Source: Umezawaea endophytica
GTDB lineage: Bacteria > Actinomycetota > Actinomycetes > Mycobacteriales > Pseudonocardiaceae
DNA length: 64,000 nt
Assembly: GCF_025061645.1 (NCBI RefSeq)
Contig: NZ_JANYMP010000034.1
Location: forward strand, 1-64,000
Direction of reading: 5' to 3'
This document shows positions 1 to 8,709 of this stretch, one piece after another. The notes under the pieces are model-generated. The model was not told where the DNA came from and made no database searches. It saw nothing but the letters and a program-made list of their open reading frames with translations. A program made the position numbers and the translations under genes. Each line of letters begins with the position of its first letter. Within the stretch, counting starts at the first letter, position 1.

Positions 1-702
1 GAGCTCCAGCACCGCCTCCGCGGCCTGCGAGTGCACCACGATGCTCGTCACGTAGTGCGCCACCACGTCGTGCAACTCACGGGCCAACGCCATCCGCTCG
101 GCGTGCTGCGCCGCCAGCACCTCCGCCTCGACCGACCGCCTGCGCTTCTCGTTGCGGAGCCGGAGGTACAGGCTGGCGCCGATCGAGACGAGCAGCAGGG
201 CGCCGCCCACTTCGAGGCTGATCCTCAGGTTGGGGTCGTAGGAGTAGGTGACGCCGCCGAACTCGGCCTGGAAGTCGGGCCGGAGCCACCAGGTCGACGC
301 GGACGCCGCCACGATCGCGGTCACGCCGATCGCGGCCCGCGACGTCGACTCCCGGTGGACCAGGATCGCGATCAGCGCCAGCAGCGCCGCGATCTCGGTG
401 ACGAGCAGCTTGCTGATGAACGTCGGCAGCACCGGCAGGTCGCCGATCCCGACCGCCACCGAGCTGACCACCACGGCCGCCGCGGCGACGAGCGCGGCGG
501 CGAACGGCCTGCGCGGCGCCAGCACGACGATCACGAACAGCGCGGCGGCGGCGGGGAACTGCGCGACCTTGGCCGCGGCGCTGGAGAAGACCGGGTCCGC
601 CAGGACGAACTCGTAGCAGAAGAGGAAAAGCAGGCCGCACACGAGTGGCCACTGGCGTCCGATCGCGGCCGGCCAGTCCGGTGTCGCTCTTTCCACGTGC
701 AC
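1..702 (-). CDS. Sensor histidine kinase, NarL/DesK type, 3' end cut by window edge
   Basis: This is the N-terminal 234 codons of a membrane sensor kinase. Several hydrophobic helices fill roughly residues 15-150. They lead into a HisKA_3 dimerisation region with the motif ARELHDVVAHY, where His211 would be the phospho-acceptor. The ATPase domain lies beyond position 1. An in-frame TAG sits directly upstream of the GTG at 702, so the start must be that GTG or the GTG at 696. The family normally works with a LuxR-type response regulator, probably encoded just outside the window. The signal it senses cannot be read from this part. Confidence 0.85.
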   Translation of the reverse strand, partial: MHVERATPDWPAAIGRQWPLVCGLLFLFCYEFVLADPVFSSAAAKVAQFPAAAALFVIVVLAPRRPFAAALVAAAAVVVSSVAVGIGDLPVLPTFISKLLVTEIAALLALIAILVHRESTSRAAIGVTAIVAASASTWWLRPDFQAEFGGVTYSYDPNLRISLEVGGALLLVSIGASLYLRLRNEKRRRSVEAEVLAAQHAERMALARELHDVVAHYVTSIVVHSQAAEAVLEL

Positions 703-753
703 AACCTAGGTCCTGCGGGAGGGCACCGCGTCCGACCCAGGGTGGACGGCGGG

Positions 754-1407
754 TCAGCCCGGAGGGTGATCCCGGTCGTCGGGGACGGGTCGGGTCAGCG
801 TGGCGAAGAGGCCCGCGAAGCCGTCCAGGGTCTCCACGGCGGTGGTCGCGTCCCGGTGGGAGAGCCAGGAATCGATGACCCCGCCGAGCGCGGCGACGAC
901 CATCTCGGCGAAGGCGCGCGTGTCGATCGTCAGGTGCAGGCGCGCCTCGGCCGCGAAGTGGTCCACACGGGACACGGCCTTGTCCAGGTACGTGCGGTGG
1001 CCCCAGGCGGGCAGCTCGCCCAGTTCCGGGTCCCGCAGCGCGAGGTTGACCAGTTCGGACAGGACCAGTTGGGCCTCCGGGTCGGTTTCCACCGCCGACC
1101 ACCAGGAGCGCAGCAGCGTTCGCAGGTTCTCGACCGGTTCGGCGCGCGGGTCGACGGCGGGCCACTCCACGTCCAGGGTGATGTTGATGTCGGTCGCCAG
1201 CAGGGCGGCGTACAGCTCCTGCTTCGAGCGGAAGCAGTAGTGGAAGGCGCCGTGGGGCATGCCCGCCTCCGCGCAGATCGCCCGCGTGGTCGCCGCGGCG
1301 ATGCCCTCGCGCTTCATCACGCGCAGTGCCGCGGCCACCAGCATCCGACGGCGCGTGTCCGCGTCGATGTGCTTCTTCGTCGTCTTGTCCACCGGCGCCG
1401 AGACCAT
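754..1407 (-). CDS. TetR-family repressor, divergent from P450-reductase gene
   Basis: The 217-aa protein has a TetR helix-turn-helix near residues 20-70 (AGMPHGAFHYCFRSKQ) followed by an all-helical ligand-binding half. It is transcribed away from the P450-reductase fusion, with a long nested palindrome between them. In Bacillus the BM3 P450 is controlled by the TetR-type repressor BM3R1, which responds to fatty acids. The same logic is likely here, but the ligand is inference. Confidence 0.93.
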   Translation of the reverse strand: MVSAPVDKTTKKHIDADTRRRMLVAAALRVMKREGIAAATTRAICAEAGMPHGAFHYCFRSKQELYAALLATDINITLDVEWPAVDPRAEPVENLRTLLRSWWSAVETDPEAQLVLSELVNLALRDPELGELPAWGHRTYLDKAVSRVDHFAAEARLHLTIDTRAFAEMVVAALGGVIDSWLSHRDATTAVETLDGFAGLFATLTRPVPDDRDHPPG

Positions 1408-1437
1408 GCGGTCAACCTAGCAGGTTGGCCAGTCGAC

Positions 1438-1479
1438 TTGGCCATGTGACCAAGTCGCTTGACTTGGTCACATGGCCAA
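1438..1479. promoter_or_regulatory. Nested palindromic operator between TetR and P450 genes
   Basis: Two perfect 19-bp arms (1438-1456 and 1461-1479) flank a 4-bp centre. Each arm is itself a near-palindrome of the form TTGG-N8-CCAA, so the site can be read as two adjacent TetR dimer sites. It lies 30 bp upstream of the TetR start and 80 bp upstream of the P450 start. It is the obvious operator for both genes. Confidence 0.75.
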
Positions 1480-1559
1480 CATTAGTTTCGGAGGGGAGCG
1501 GGGCGCGTCGACGGTCACGGGCCGTCCGCCTCGCGGCACGTCGGGAGAAGGGAATCCCC

Positions 1560-4500
1560 ATGTCCACAGCCACTCCACCGGCGCGGGCCGACGCCGTGAT
1601 GCCGGGTCCGAAGGCGCTGCCGCTGCTGGTGGGCAGCCTGGCCGAGATGATGAGCGGGTCGGACGAGACGAGGAACATCGACTTCGCCAGGGAGAACCAC
1701 GGCAGGTACGGCCCGATCTTCGCGCTGTCGACGGGCGGCGAGCGGGTGGTCTTCGTCGCCGGTCACGCGCTGGTCGCGGAGATGTGCTCCAGTCCACTGT
1801 GGACCAAGTCGGTGCACGCGACCCTCGCGGAGGTGCGGGCCTTCGCCGGGGACGGCCTGTTCACCGCACACAACCACGAGCCGAACTGGGCGGTCGCCCA
1901 CCGGCTGCTCATGCCCGCCTTCAGCGCGGTCGCGATGAGGGACTACTTCCCGGCGATGCTCGACATCGCCGACCAGATGTTCACCCGCTGGGAGCGCTTC
2001 GGGTCCGGCGCCCGCGTCGACGTGCCCGACGACATGACGCGCCTGACGTTGGACACCCTCGCCCTGTGCGCCTTCGACGTGCGGCTGAACTCCTTCTACA
2101 GCGAGGACCTGCACCCGTTCGTCGGTGCGATGGTCCGCAGCCTCGTCGAGGCGGGCGCGCGCGGCGAACGGCTGCCCGGCGTGCAACCGCTGCTGTTCAA
2201 GACCAATCGCCGGTACCGGGACGACATCGCCCTCATGCGCCGGATCACCGAGGAGATCGTCGCGGAGCGGAAAGCGCTACCCGCGCACGCGCGCCCCGAC
2301 GACCTGCTGGAGCGCATGCTCACCGCGGTCGACCCCGTCACCGGGGCGGGGCTGCCCGAGGAGAACGTCCAGTACCAGCTCGCGACCTTCCTGATCGCCG
2401 GGCACGAGACGACCTCCGGCCTGCTCTCGTTCGTCACCTACGAACTGCTCGCCCACCCCGACGTGCTGCGCCGGGCCCGGCAGGCCGTCGACGACGCGCT
2501 CGGCGCGCGCACGCCCGGCTTCGACGACCTGTCCCGCCTCGGGTACCTCGGCCAGGTCCTGCGCGAAACGCTGCGGCTGCACCCGACCGCGCCCGCCATC
2601 GCGCTCACGCCCAGCGAGGACACCACGCTCGGCGGGCACGTCGTGCGGCAGGGCGAGGACGTGCTGATCATGCTCCCGATGCTGCATCACGACCCGGCCG
2701 TCTGGGAGGCCGCCGAGGTGTTCGACCCGGACCGCTTCGCCCCCGAGCGGATGGCCGAGATCCCCGAGTACGCGTGGCTGCCGTTCGGCCACGGCGCCCG
2801 CGCGTGCATCGGCAGGCCGTTCGCGCTCCAGGAGGCGACCCTGGTGCTGGCCATGATGTTGCAGCGCTTCGACATCGAGTTCGCCGACCCCGGCTACGAA
2901 CTGGTCGTCCAGGAGACCCTGTCGATCAAGCCCAAGGACTTCGCCATCCGTGCCACGCCGCGCACCCCCGTACGGCCGCGGGAGGCAAAACCGTCCACTG
3001 TGGACACGGTCGTCGACCCCGTTCCGGGGCACGGGACCCCGCTGCTGGTGCTGTACGGCTCCAACGGGGGGAGCAGCGAGAGCCTGGCGCGGACCATCGC
3101 CGCCGACGGGGAGCTGCGGGGCTGGAAGACGACCACCGCGCCGCTGGACGACCACACCGGGCGTCTGCCCACGACCGGGCCGGTCGTGATCGTCACCGCC
3201 TCCTACAACGGGACCCCGCCGGACAACGCGCGGCGGTTCGTCACCTGGCTCACCACGGCCGAACCCGACCTGAGCGGGGTCGACTACCTCGTGCTCGGCT
3301 GCGGGAGCCTGGACTGGGCGGCCACCTACCAGCGCGTCCCCACGATCGTCGACGAGGCGCTGCGGGCCGCCGGGGCACGTCCGCTCCGCGACCGGGGCGC
3401 GATCGACGCCCGCACGGACTTCTTCGGGGACTGGGAGCGCTGGAGCGGGACGCTGTGGCCGCTGCTGGCCGAGGAGTACCAGGTCGAGGACGTCACCCGG
3501 ACCGGTCCCCGGTTCCGCCTCGTCGAAGCGGTCGGCGAGCCCGAGGACAGCGGCGCGATCGCGGTCGTGCTGGAGAACCGCGAACTCGTGCGCGGCGCGG
3601 GGGAAGGGTCGAAGCGCCACCTGGAGATCCGCCTGCCCGACGGCGTGCGGTACCGAACCGGCGACTACCTCTCGGTGCTGCCGCACAACGACCCCGGCGT
3701 GGTCGCCAGGATGATCGCCCGGCTGGGCACCCGCGCGGACCGCGGGTACACCGTGGAGTCGAGCGCGCCGCTGGGGCTCGTGCCGATCGGGCGTGCGCTG
3801 CGCGTGGACGAACTGCTGACCCGGTACGTCGACCTGGCTGCTCCCGCTTCGCCGGGCGTGGTGGGGCGGTTGGCGCGCACCACCGGCTGCCCGCCCGAAC
3901 GAGCGGAGCTCGAACGGCTCGCCGCCGACCAGGAGCCGCACCGCGGGCCCGCGCTGGTCGACCTGCTGGAGGCGTTCCCGTCGTGCCGGGTGGACCTCGC
4001 CCTCGCCCTCGAACTGCTGCCCGCGCCACGGCCGCGGTTGTACTCGATCAGCTCCGCCGCCGAGGTGCGGGACCACGCGGCCCTGACCGTGTCGGTCCTG
4101 GAGGTGCCCGCCGCGTCCGGCGTGGTCCACGGCACCGCGTCGGGCTACCTGCGGCGCGTGCGGCCCGGTGACCGCGTCGTCGCCACCGTCACCTCACCCC
4201 CGGAGGCGTTCCGGCCGCCCGTCGACGCCGGCACCCCGGTCGTCATGATCGCCGCGGGCACGGGCATCGCCCCGTTCCGCGGGTTCATCCAGTCGCGGGT
4301 GGCCGCCGCGGCGGCCGGACCGACGGTGCTGTTCTTCGGCTGCCGGCACCCGGACTGGGACGACCTCTACGCCGACGAGTTCACCGAGCACGTGGCGGCC
4401 GGCCGCCTCGAGGTGCACCGCGCGTACTCCCGGATGGCCGACGACGGCGTCCGCCACGTCCAGCACCGGTTGTGGGACCAGCGCGACCGCGTGCGGGCCC

Positions 4501-4655
4501 TGGTCCGCGCCGGCGCGCACGTGTACGTCTGCGGCGACGCCGCGGGCATGGGAGCGGCCGTCGAGGAGACGCTGCGGCGGATCGGCGCGGACGAGGGCAG
4601 CGGGTGGCTGGAGGGGCTGCGAGCGCAGGGGCGCTACGCCACGGACGTGTACTGA
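1560..4655 (+). CDS. Self-sufficient cytochrome P450 / NADPH-P450 reductase fusion (CYP102/BM3-like)
   Basis: The 1031-aa protein joins a P450 and a diflavin reductase, so one chain carries electrons from NADPH to haem. The P450 half (about 1-470) shows the I-helix AGHETTSG near 280-286, an ExxR motif (ETLR), and the haem loop FGHGARACIG with Cys416. The FMN domain starts near 494 (LYGSNGGSSES). The FAD/NADPH part has RLYSIS near 826 and AAGTGIAPFRG near 898. The length matches P450 BM3 (about 1049 aa). Known relatives hydroxylate fatty acids below the terminal carbon. The ATG at 1560 is chosen because GGGAGAAGG precedes it and the P450 fold begins soon after. The substrate is not visible from sequence. 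Confidence 0.95.
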   Translation: MSTATPPARADAVMPGPKALPLLVGSLAEMMSGSDETRNIDFARENHGRYGPIFALSTGGERVVFVAGHALVAEMCSSPLWTKSVHATLAEVRAFAGDGLFTAHNHEPNWAVAHRLLMPAFSAVAMRDYFPAMLDIADQMFTRWERFGSGARVDVPDDMTRLTLDTLALCAFDVRLNSFYSEDLHPFVGAMVRSLVEAGARGERLPGVQPLLFKTNRRYRDDIALMRRITEEIVAERKALPAHARPDDLLERMLTAVDPVTGAGLPEENVQYQLATFLIAGHETTSGLLSFVTYELLAHPDVLRRARQAVDDALGARTPGFDDLSRLGYLGQVLRETLRLHPTAPAIALTPSEDTTLGGHVVRQGEDVLIMLPMLHHDPAVWEAAEVFDPDRFAPERMAEIPEYAWLPFGHGARACIGRPFALQEATLVLAMMLQRFDIEFADPGYELVVQETLSIKPKDFAIRATPRTPVRPREAKPSTVDTVVDPVPGHGTPLLVLYGSNGGSSESLARTIAADGELRGWKTTTAPLDDHTGRLPTTGPVVIVTASYNGTPPDNARRFVTWLTTAEPDLSGVDYLVLGCGSLDWAATYQRVPTIVDEALRAAGARPLRDRGAIDARTDFFGDWERWSGTLWPLLAEEYQVEDVTRTGPRFRLVEAVGEPEDSGAIAVVLENRELVRGAGEGSKRHLEIRLPDGVRYRTGDYLSVLPHNDPGVVARMIARLGTRADRGYTVESSAPLGLVPIGRALRVDELLTRYVDLAAPASPGVVGRLARTTGCPPERAELERLAADQEPHRGPALVDLLEAFPSCRVDLALALELLPAPRPRLYSISSAAEVRDHAALTVSVLEVPAASGVVHGTASGYLRRVRPGDRVVATVTSPPEAFRPPVDAGTPVVMIAAGTGIAPFRGFIQSRVAAAAAGPTVLFFGCRHPDWDDLYADEFTEHVAAGRLEVHRAYSRMADDGVRHVQHRLWDQRDRVRALVRAGAHVYVCGDAAGMGAAVEETLRRIGADEGSGWLEGLRAQGRYATDVY

Positions 4656-4667
4656 CGGCACGCGGGC

Positions 4668-5228
4668 TCAGCGGGTCGGCGCGACCGCCCGGCGCAGTTC
4701 GTCGGCGGCCTGGACGATGAGGTCGGCCAGTGCCGCGTCCGGGTCGGCCAGCCAGCGGGACGTGGCGCGCCGGGAGACCGCTATCGCCACGTCGATGGTG
4801 AAGCGCGCCTCGCCGGGCTCGACGCCGCGGCGTTCCAGCGCCCCTGTCAGGGCGTCGGCGATGTCGGCGAGCTTGATCAGGTCCCGCTCGGCCAACGCCG
4901 GGTTGGCGGCGACCACCGCGACGCGGCGCAGCAGGAAGTCGCGCGGGCGGAAGATCTCGTCGGCGGTCCCCAGAGCGGTCAGCAGCGCCTCGAACGGCGT
5001 GAGGCCCGGATCGGCCGCCTCGACCCCGGCGACGAGGTGGGCTTCGAGTTCGTCACCCGCGAAGAGGACCTCCCGCTTGTCGGGGAAGTAGCGGTAGAAG
5101 GAGCGCTCGGTCAGACCGGCGGCGCGGGCGATCTGCGCGACCGAGGTCCGCTCGAACCCCTGGCTCTCGAACAGGTCGAGAGCGGCGCGTTCGAGACGGC
5201 CCTGCGCGTCGGATTCCCATCTCGGCAT
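4668..5228 (-). CDS. TetR-family repressor, divergent from quinone oxidoreductase
   Basis: The 186-aa protein has an N-terminal helix-turn-helix at about residues 10-55 (IARAAGLTERSFYRYFPDKR). Its short helical C-terminal half resembles TetR proteins that guard stress or detoxification genes. It converges with the P450 gene 12 bp away and diverges from the oxidoreductase at 5312. Two copies of an ATGACA-N8-TGTCAT palindrome lie in the gap. Confidence 0.93.
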   Translation of the reverse strand: MPRWESDAQGRLERAALDLFESQGFERTSVAQIARAAGLTERSFYRYFPDKREVLFAGDELEAHLVAGVEAADPGLTPFEALLTALGTADEIFRPRDFLLRRVAVVAANPALAERDLIKLADIADALTGALERRGVEPGEARFTIDVAIAVSRRATSRWLADPDAALADLIVQAADELRRAVAPTR

Positions 5229-5240
5229 GCCCGCCAGGAT

Positions 5241-5296
5241 ATGACAGCAGGGGCTGTCATCGCGGTGCTACGGTTGATGACAACAGATGCTGTCAT
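5241..5296. promoter_or_regulatory. Two tandem TetR operator palindromes
   Basis: The first site (5241-5260) has perfect arms ATGACAGC/GCTGTCAT around 4 bp. The second (5277-5296) matches 7 of 8 positions per arm. Their centres are 36 bp apart, between the two divergent start codons. The layout suits cooperative binding by the adjacent TetR protein. The link to that protein is inference from position. Confidence 0.72.
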
Positions 5297-5311
5297 CACT
5301 GGGAGGTCGTT

Positions 5312-6262
5312 GTGAAGGCTCTTCAGTTCGACCGGTTCGGCTCCCCGGACGTGATCGTGCTCCGCGAGGTCCCGCGGCCGGAGCCGGGACCGGGCCTGAT
5401 CCGGATCGCGGTGCGGGCGTGCGGGGTGAACCCGGCCGACTGGGTGGTCGTCGACGGCCTCTTCGCCGACCGGTTGCCGCCGCTGCCGCGCGGGCTCGGC
5501 CTGGAGGTCGCGGGCACCGTCGACGCGCTCGGTGAGGGCGTCACCGGCGTCGAGGTCGGCGACCGGGTGTTCGGGCCCGCGACCTTCGACGGCCCCACGG
5601 CGGGGGCCGCCGAGTACGCGCTGATGGCGGCCTGGGCGCACGTTCCCGAGGGCGTCACCTTCGAGCAGGCCGCCGCGCTGCCGATGGCCGCCGAGACGGC
5701 GTGGCGCGCGCTCGACGACCTCGGTGTCCAGCCGGGAGAACTCCTGCTCGTCCACGGCGCGGGCAGCACGGTGGGCGAGGCGGCGGTGCGCCTCGCGCTG
5801 CACCGGGGCGTCCGGGTGATCGCCACGGCCGGACCAGCGCGGGCAGGCGCGCTGGAGGAGATCGGCGCCGCGGTGACCGGTTACGGCGAGGGCATGGCCG
5901 ACCGCGTCACCGCGCTGGCCGGAGGCCGGGTCGACCGCGCCCTCGACGCGGCCCCGACCGGCGGCCGGATCGACCGCGCCGACCAGGTCAGCCCGGCGGG
6001 CGGTGCGCTGCCGACCCTGGTCGGGCTGACCGGCGACCCGGACCGGGTCCTCACCGTCTCGGACTTCGCCGCCGCGACCGACCTGGGCGTCCGGACCACC
6101 ACCGAGATCCGCTACGACCTGATGGACGCGGTCGCCCGACTGGCGGGTGAAGGGGTCCTGGTCGTGTCGATCGCCCGCACCTTCCCGCTCGACGGGATCC
6201 AGGAGGCGGCGGCGCTCAGCCGGTCCCGCCGGGCGGGTGGCAAGCTCGTGCTCGTCCTGTGA
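5312..6262 (+). CDS. NADP-dependent quinone oxidoreductase-like protein (zinc-free MDR family)
   Basis: The 316-aa MDR/zeta-crystallin-type reductase has a GroES-like N-terminal half (ACGVNPADW near residue 34) and a Rossmann motif LVHGAGSTVGEAAVRLAL near 148. It lacks the zinc-ligand cluster of alcohol dehydrogenases, as usual for the quinone reductase branch. It starts with GTG shortly after a GGGAGG ribosome site. The two operators and the divergent TetR indicate inducible expression, perhaps by an electrophile or quinone. Confidence 0.9.
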   Translation: MKALQFDRFGSPDVIVLREVPRPEPGPGLIRIAVRACGVNPADWVVVDGLFADRLPPLPRGLGLEVAGTVDALGEGVTGVEVGDRVFGPATFDGPTAGAAEYALMAAWAHVPEGVTFEQAAALPMAAETAWRALDDLGVQPGELLLVHGAGSTVGEAAVRLALHRGVRVIATAGPARAGALEEIGAAVTGYGEGMADRVTALAGGRVDRALDAAPTGGRIDRADQVSPAGGALPTLVGLTGDPDRVLTVSDFAAATDLGVRTTTEIRYDLMDAVARLAGEGVLVVSIARTFPLDGIQEAAALSRSRRAGGKLVLVL

Positions 6263-6279
6263 AGCCCCGCACGACGCCG

Positions 6280-7257
6280 TCAGCCCAGCGGGATCTCGTC
6301 CTTGTGCGCGGCCAGCCACGCGTCCAGGGGTTCGAGGTCGGGGTTCAGTCCTCGGACCACGTCAAGGTCCCGCGCGCCGGTGAAGTACTCGGACGCCTCG
6401 GTGAAGAACTGGAAGGTGTTGGCGATCTCCTCCGCGCCGGGGTACCCGGCCGCGCGGGCCTCGGCGTGGGTGACGGGCCGGTAGACGACCTCCTCGCCGA
6501 GCACGGCGGTGAACGTCGCGGCGAGTTCGACGCCGGTCGCGTGCGTGCCCGCGATGCTGACCGTCCGCCCGACGAACTCGGCACCGCGACGGAGGATCCC
6601 GAGCGCGGTGCGGCCGATGTCCTCGGCCGCGATGAGCGACATCCGGGCGTCGGCCATCGGGATGGTCAGCGCCAGCCCGCCCCGCTCGTCCCGGCGCGGG
6701 CCCTGGCCGCCGACGACGAACGCCTCGTAGTAGAACGTGGTCTGGAGGAACGTGGTGGGCACGCCGAGGTCGGTGAACACCGCGTTCGCCTCGCCCTTCG
6801 CGTCGAAGTGCGGCACCTTGTACCCGCCGAACAGGTCCGGAACGTCGCTGCCCAGCCGGGCGAAGTGCGGTCGGGTGTCCTCCAGGGTGGACCACACGAC
6901 GTGCCGAAGGCCCGCGTCCTTCGCGGCCCGCGCCGCGGTGGAGGCCTGGCGGAACTCCATCTCGGCGCGCGTGCTCGCTGCTTCCTCCTCCGGCGTGCGC
7001 GGCGCCCAGAAGTTCGTGACCACGAACGCGCCGTGGGCTCCGTTGAAAGCCTTGCGGATGCTGGACTCGTCGTCCAGGTCCGCCTGGACGACCTCGGCGC
7101 CGCGGGCGGCGAGGTCGCGCGCCGCGGCCGAGTCGGGGTTCCTGGTGAGCGCTCGCAGGGCGAACGGCCCGTCGGGGTCGGCCAGGACCGCCCGTGCCAG
7201 GCCCCCGCCCTGCGCCCCGGTGGCGCCCACCACGGCGATGATCTTCTTCTCGGACAT
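6280..7257 (-). CDS. NmrA-like NAD(P)-binding protein
   Basis: The 325-aa protein starts at the ATG at 7257, where the Rossmann motif VVGATGAQGGGLARAVL begins within ten residues. Longer upstream reading has no ribosome site. NmrA-like proteins are atypical SDRs that often sense NADP(H) balance or reduce small substrates. There is no YxxxK pair in the normal SDR place, which favours a sensor or atypical reductase. It converges with the quinone oxidoreductase. Confidence 0.88.
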   Translation of the reverse strand: MSEKKIIAVVGATGAQGGGLARAVLADPDGPFALRALTRNPDSAAARDLAARGAEVVQADLDDESSIRKAFNGAHGAFVVTNFWAPRTPEEEAASTRAEMEFRQASTAARAAKDAGLRHVVWSTLEDTRPHFARLGSDVPDLFGGYKVPHFDAKGEANAVFTDLGVPTTFLQTTFYYEAFVVGGQGPRRDERGGLALTIPMADARMSLIAAEDIGRTALGILRRGAEFVGRTVSIAGTHATGVELAATFTAVLGEEVVYRPVTHAEARAAGYPGAEEIANTFQFFTEASEYFTGARDLDVVRGLNPDLEPLDAWLAAHKDEIPLG

Positions 7258-7339
7258 CCCGGTACTCCCTCCGCGCCCTTTCGGGCGGTGGTCCTCCTTG
7301 GTCACCACCACTTTCACCCCGAGCGGGGACACGCGCCGC

Positions 7340-7367
7340 CCCCTGTCGTGGGTACCCACCACAGGGG
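7340..7367. repeat. 28-bp near-perfect palindrome upstream of nmrA-like gene
   Basis: The sequence pairs over 13 of 14 positions per arm (CCCCTGT-N-GTGGG, then its complement). It lies between the end of the hydrolase gene and the start of the NmrA-like gene. It lacks a following T run, so it is either an operator or a transcript-processing hairpin rather than a classic terminator. Confidence 0.5.
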
Positions 7368-7391
7368 ACGGCAGAGCCGGACGGCGCGGCC

Positions 7392-8126
7392 TCAGCCGGT
7401 GGTCAGCGCGCGGTCGAGGAGCGGGAGCAGGCGGTCCCAGTGGCGGCGCAGCGCGTCGGCGTTGAAGGCGTCGGTGTCGGCCATGGTGAAGCCGTGGACC
7501 GAATCGGGGTAGACCTCGCACGTGTGGTCGACACCCGCGCTGTCGAGCGCCCGGTTCAGCTCGGCGATCGTCTCCGGTGTCATGTCGTTCTCGGCGAGTC
7601 CGATGTGGACACTGGCGGCGAGGTGCGGGACGAGGCGGTGCGGGCTGTCGGGCGCCTCGGTGACCAGTTGGCCGGGGTGGAACCCGGCGACGGCGGCGAC
7701 CTGCTCGGGGTGGGCCGCGGCGGTGCGCAGCGCGAGGACGGCGCCCATGCAGTAGCCCATGGCGGCGACCGGGCCCGCGGTGACCTCCGGCTGGGAGGTG
7801 AGGAACGCGAGGTAGGCCTCGGCGTCGCGCAGGGCGTGGTCCGTGGTGTGCGCCTTGAGCAGCGGCAGCACCCTGGCGAACACCTCGGGCCGCACGTCCT
7901 GGCCGATGTGGTCGGGGAGCTCGACGACCGGCGCGGGGCCGTGGCGGTAGTAGACGTTGGGCACGAGCACGTAGTAGCCGTGCTCGGCCAGTTCGCGGGC
8001 CATCTCCCGCAGCACGGGCCGGAGACCGAAGGCGTCCATGTAGAGCAGGACGCCGGGGTGGCGGCCTCCGCCGTCGGGGAAGACGGCGAAGGCGTCGGCC
8101 TGGCCGTCACCGGTGGGGATCTGCAC
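7392..8126 (-). CDS. Dienelactone hydrolase-family alpha/beta hydrolase
   Basis: The 244-aa protein has the Cys nucleophile motif GYCMGA and a C-terminal SVHGF that supplies the catalytic His, as in dienelactone hydrolases. The family opens lactones or hydrolyses small esters in the cytoplasm. The GTG at 8126 directly follows AAGGAA with almost no spacer, so the true start could be slightly different. It runs in the same direction as the HxlR and NmrA-like genes, with gaps of roughly 100-130 bp on either side. Confidence 0.88.
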   Translation of the reverse strand: MQIPTGDGQADAFAVFPDGGGRHPGVLLYMDAFGLRPVLREMARELAEHGYYVLVPNVYYRHGPAPVVELPDHIGQDVRPEVFARVLPLLKAHTTDHALRDAEAYLAFLTSQPEVTAGPVAAMGYCMGAVLALRTAAAHPEQVAAVAGFHPGQLVTEAPDSPHRLVPHLAASVHIGLAENDMTPETIAELNRALDSAGVDHTCEVYPDSVHGFTMADTDAFNADALRRHWDRLLPLLDRALTTG

Positions 8127-8232
8127 TTCCTTGGTGGGAATGACGAGCCTGCTTTCCTCGGAACGGTGTCACCGCTGAGCTTTCACCACCGACGCGCCCG
8201 CCGCTCGGTGGCCTGGTCCTCCGAGCGGAGGG

Positions 8233-8616
8233 TCATTCCGCGTGGTCGTAGGCGTTCTGCGACGCCGACACGTCGCCCAGGTGCTCGATCGACCACTTCT
8301 GGAGCGCCCGCAGCGGTTCCAGGAGGGTGCGGCCCGCTTCGGTGAGCGCGTACTCGACGCGCACCGGCACGGTGGGGTGGACCGTGCGGCGGACGAGGCC
8401 GTCGCGTTCGAGGCCGCGGAGGGTCTGGGTCAGCATCTTCTGCGAGACGCCGTCGACGCGCCGCCGGATCTCGGAGAAGCGGGCCTCGCCGTCGCCGAGG
8501 ACACCGACGACGAGGACGGTCCACCGGTCGCCGATGCGGTCGAGGATGCGGCGGGTCGCGCAGTTGGCGTCGTACGGGTCGCCGCGGAGCGCCGCGGCCG
8601 ACGATGTGGTTACCAA
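8233..8616 (-). CDS. HxlR-family winged-helix regulator
   Basis: The 127-aa protein carries the HxlR signature: CATRRILDRIGDRW at the N-terminus, then the winged helix (VSQKMLTQTLRGLERDGLV). Members are small dimeric regulators of redox or aldehyde-responsive genes, and the conserved Cys near residue 19 is often the sensor. The start is TTG at 8616, after a purine-rich GGGAAGAAGG. It is divergent from the NAD(P)-binding protein gene at 8710, its likely target. Confidence 0.92.
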   Translation of the reverse strand: MVTTSSAAALRGDPYDANCATRRILDRIGDRWTVLVVGVLGDGEARFSEIRRRVDGVSQKMLTQTLRGLERDGLVRRTVHPTVPVRVEYALTEAGRTLLEPLRALQKWSIEHLGDVSASQNAYDHAE

Positions 8617-8660
8617 AAGGTGCCTTCTTCCCGATGGTGATCTGCTCTCCTACGGTAACC
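8608..8660. promoter_or_regulatory. GGTTACC / GGTAACC inverted pair, possible HxlR site
   Basis: A 7-bp inverted pair (8608-8614 and 8654-8660) lies between the divergent HxlR and oxidoreductase genes. One arm overlaps the HxlR start. HxlR proteins usually bind such intergenic inverted elements. The 39-bp separation makes the assignment tentative. Confidence 0.3.
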
Positions 8661-8709
8661 GAAGCGGGCCGACCACGGCTCGTGGAAACCAAGGGAGAGA
8701 GGCAACCCG

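Noticed and set aside
1326-1559. N-terminal extension of the P450-reductase by 78 codons
   Set aside because: It would run through the palindromic operator and has no ribosome site; the ATG at 1560 has one and matches homologue length.
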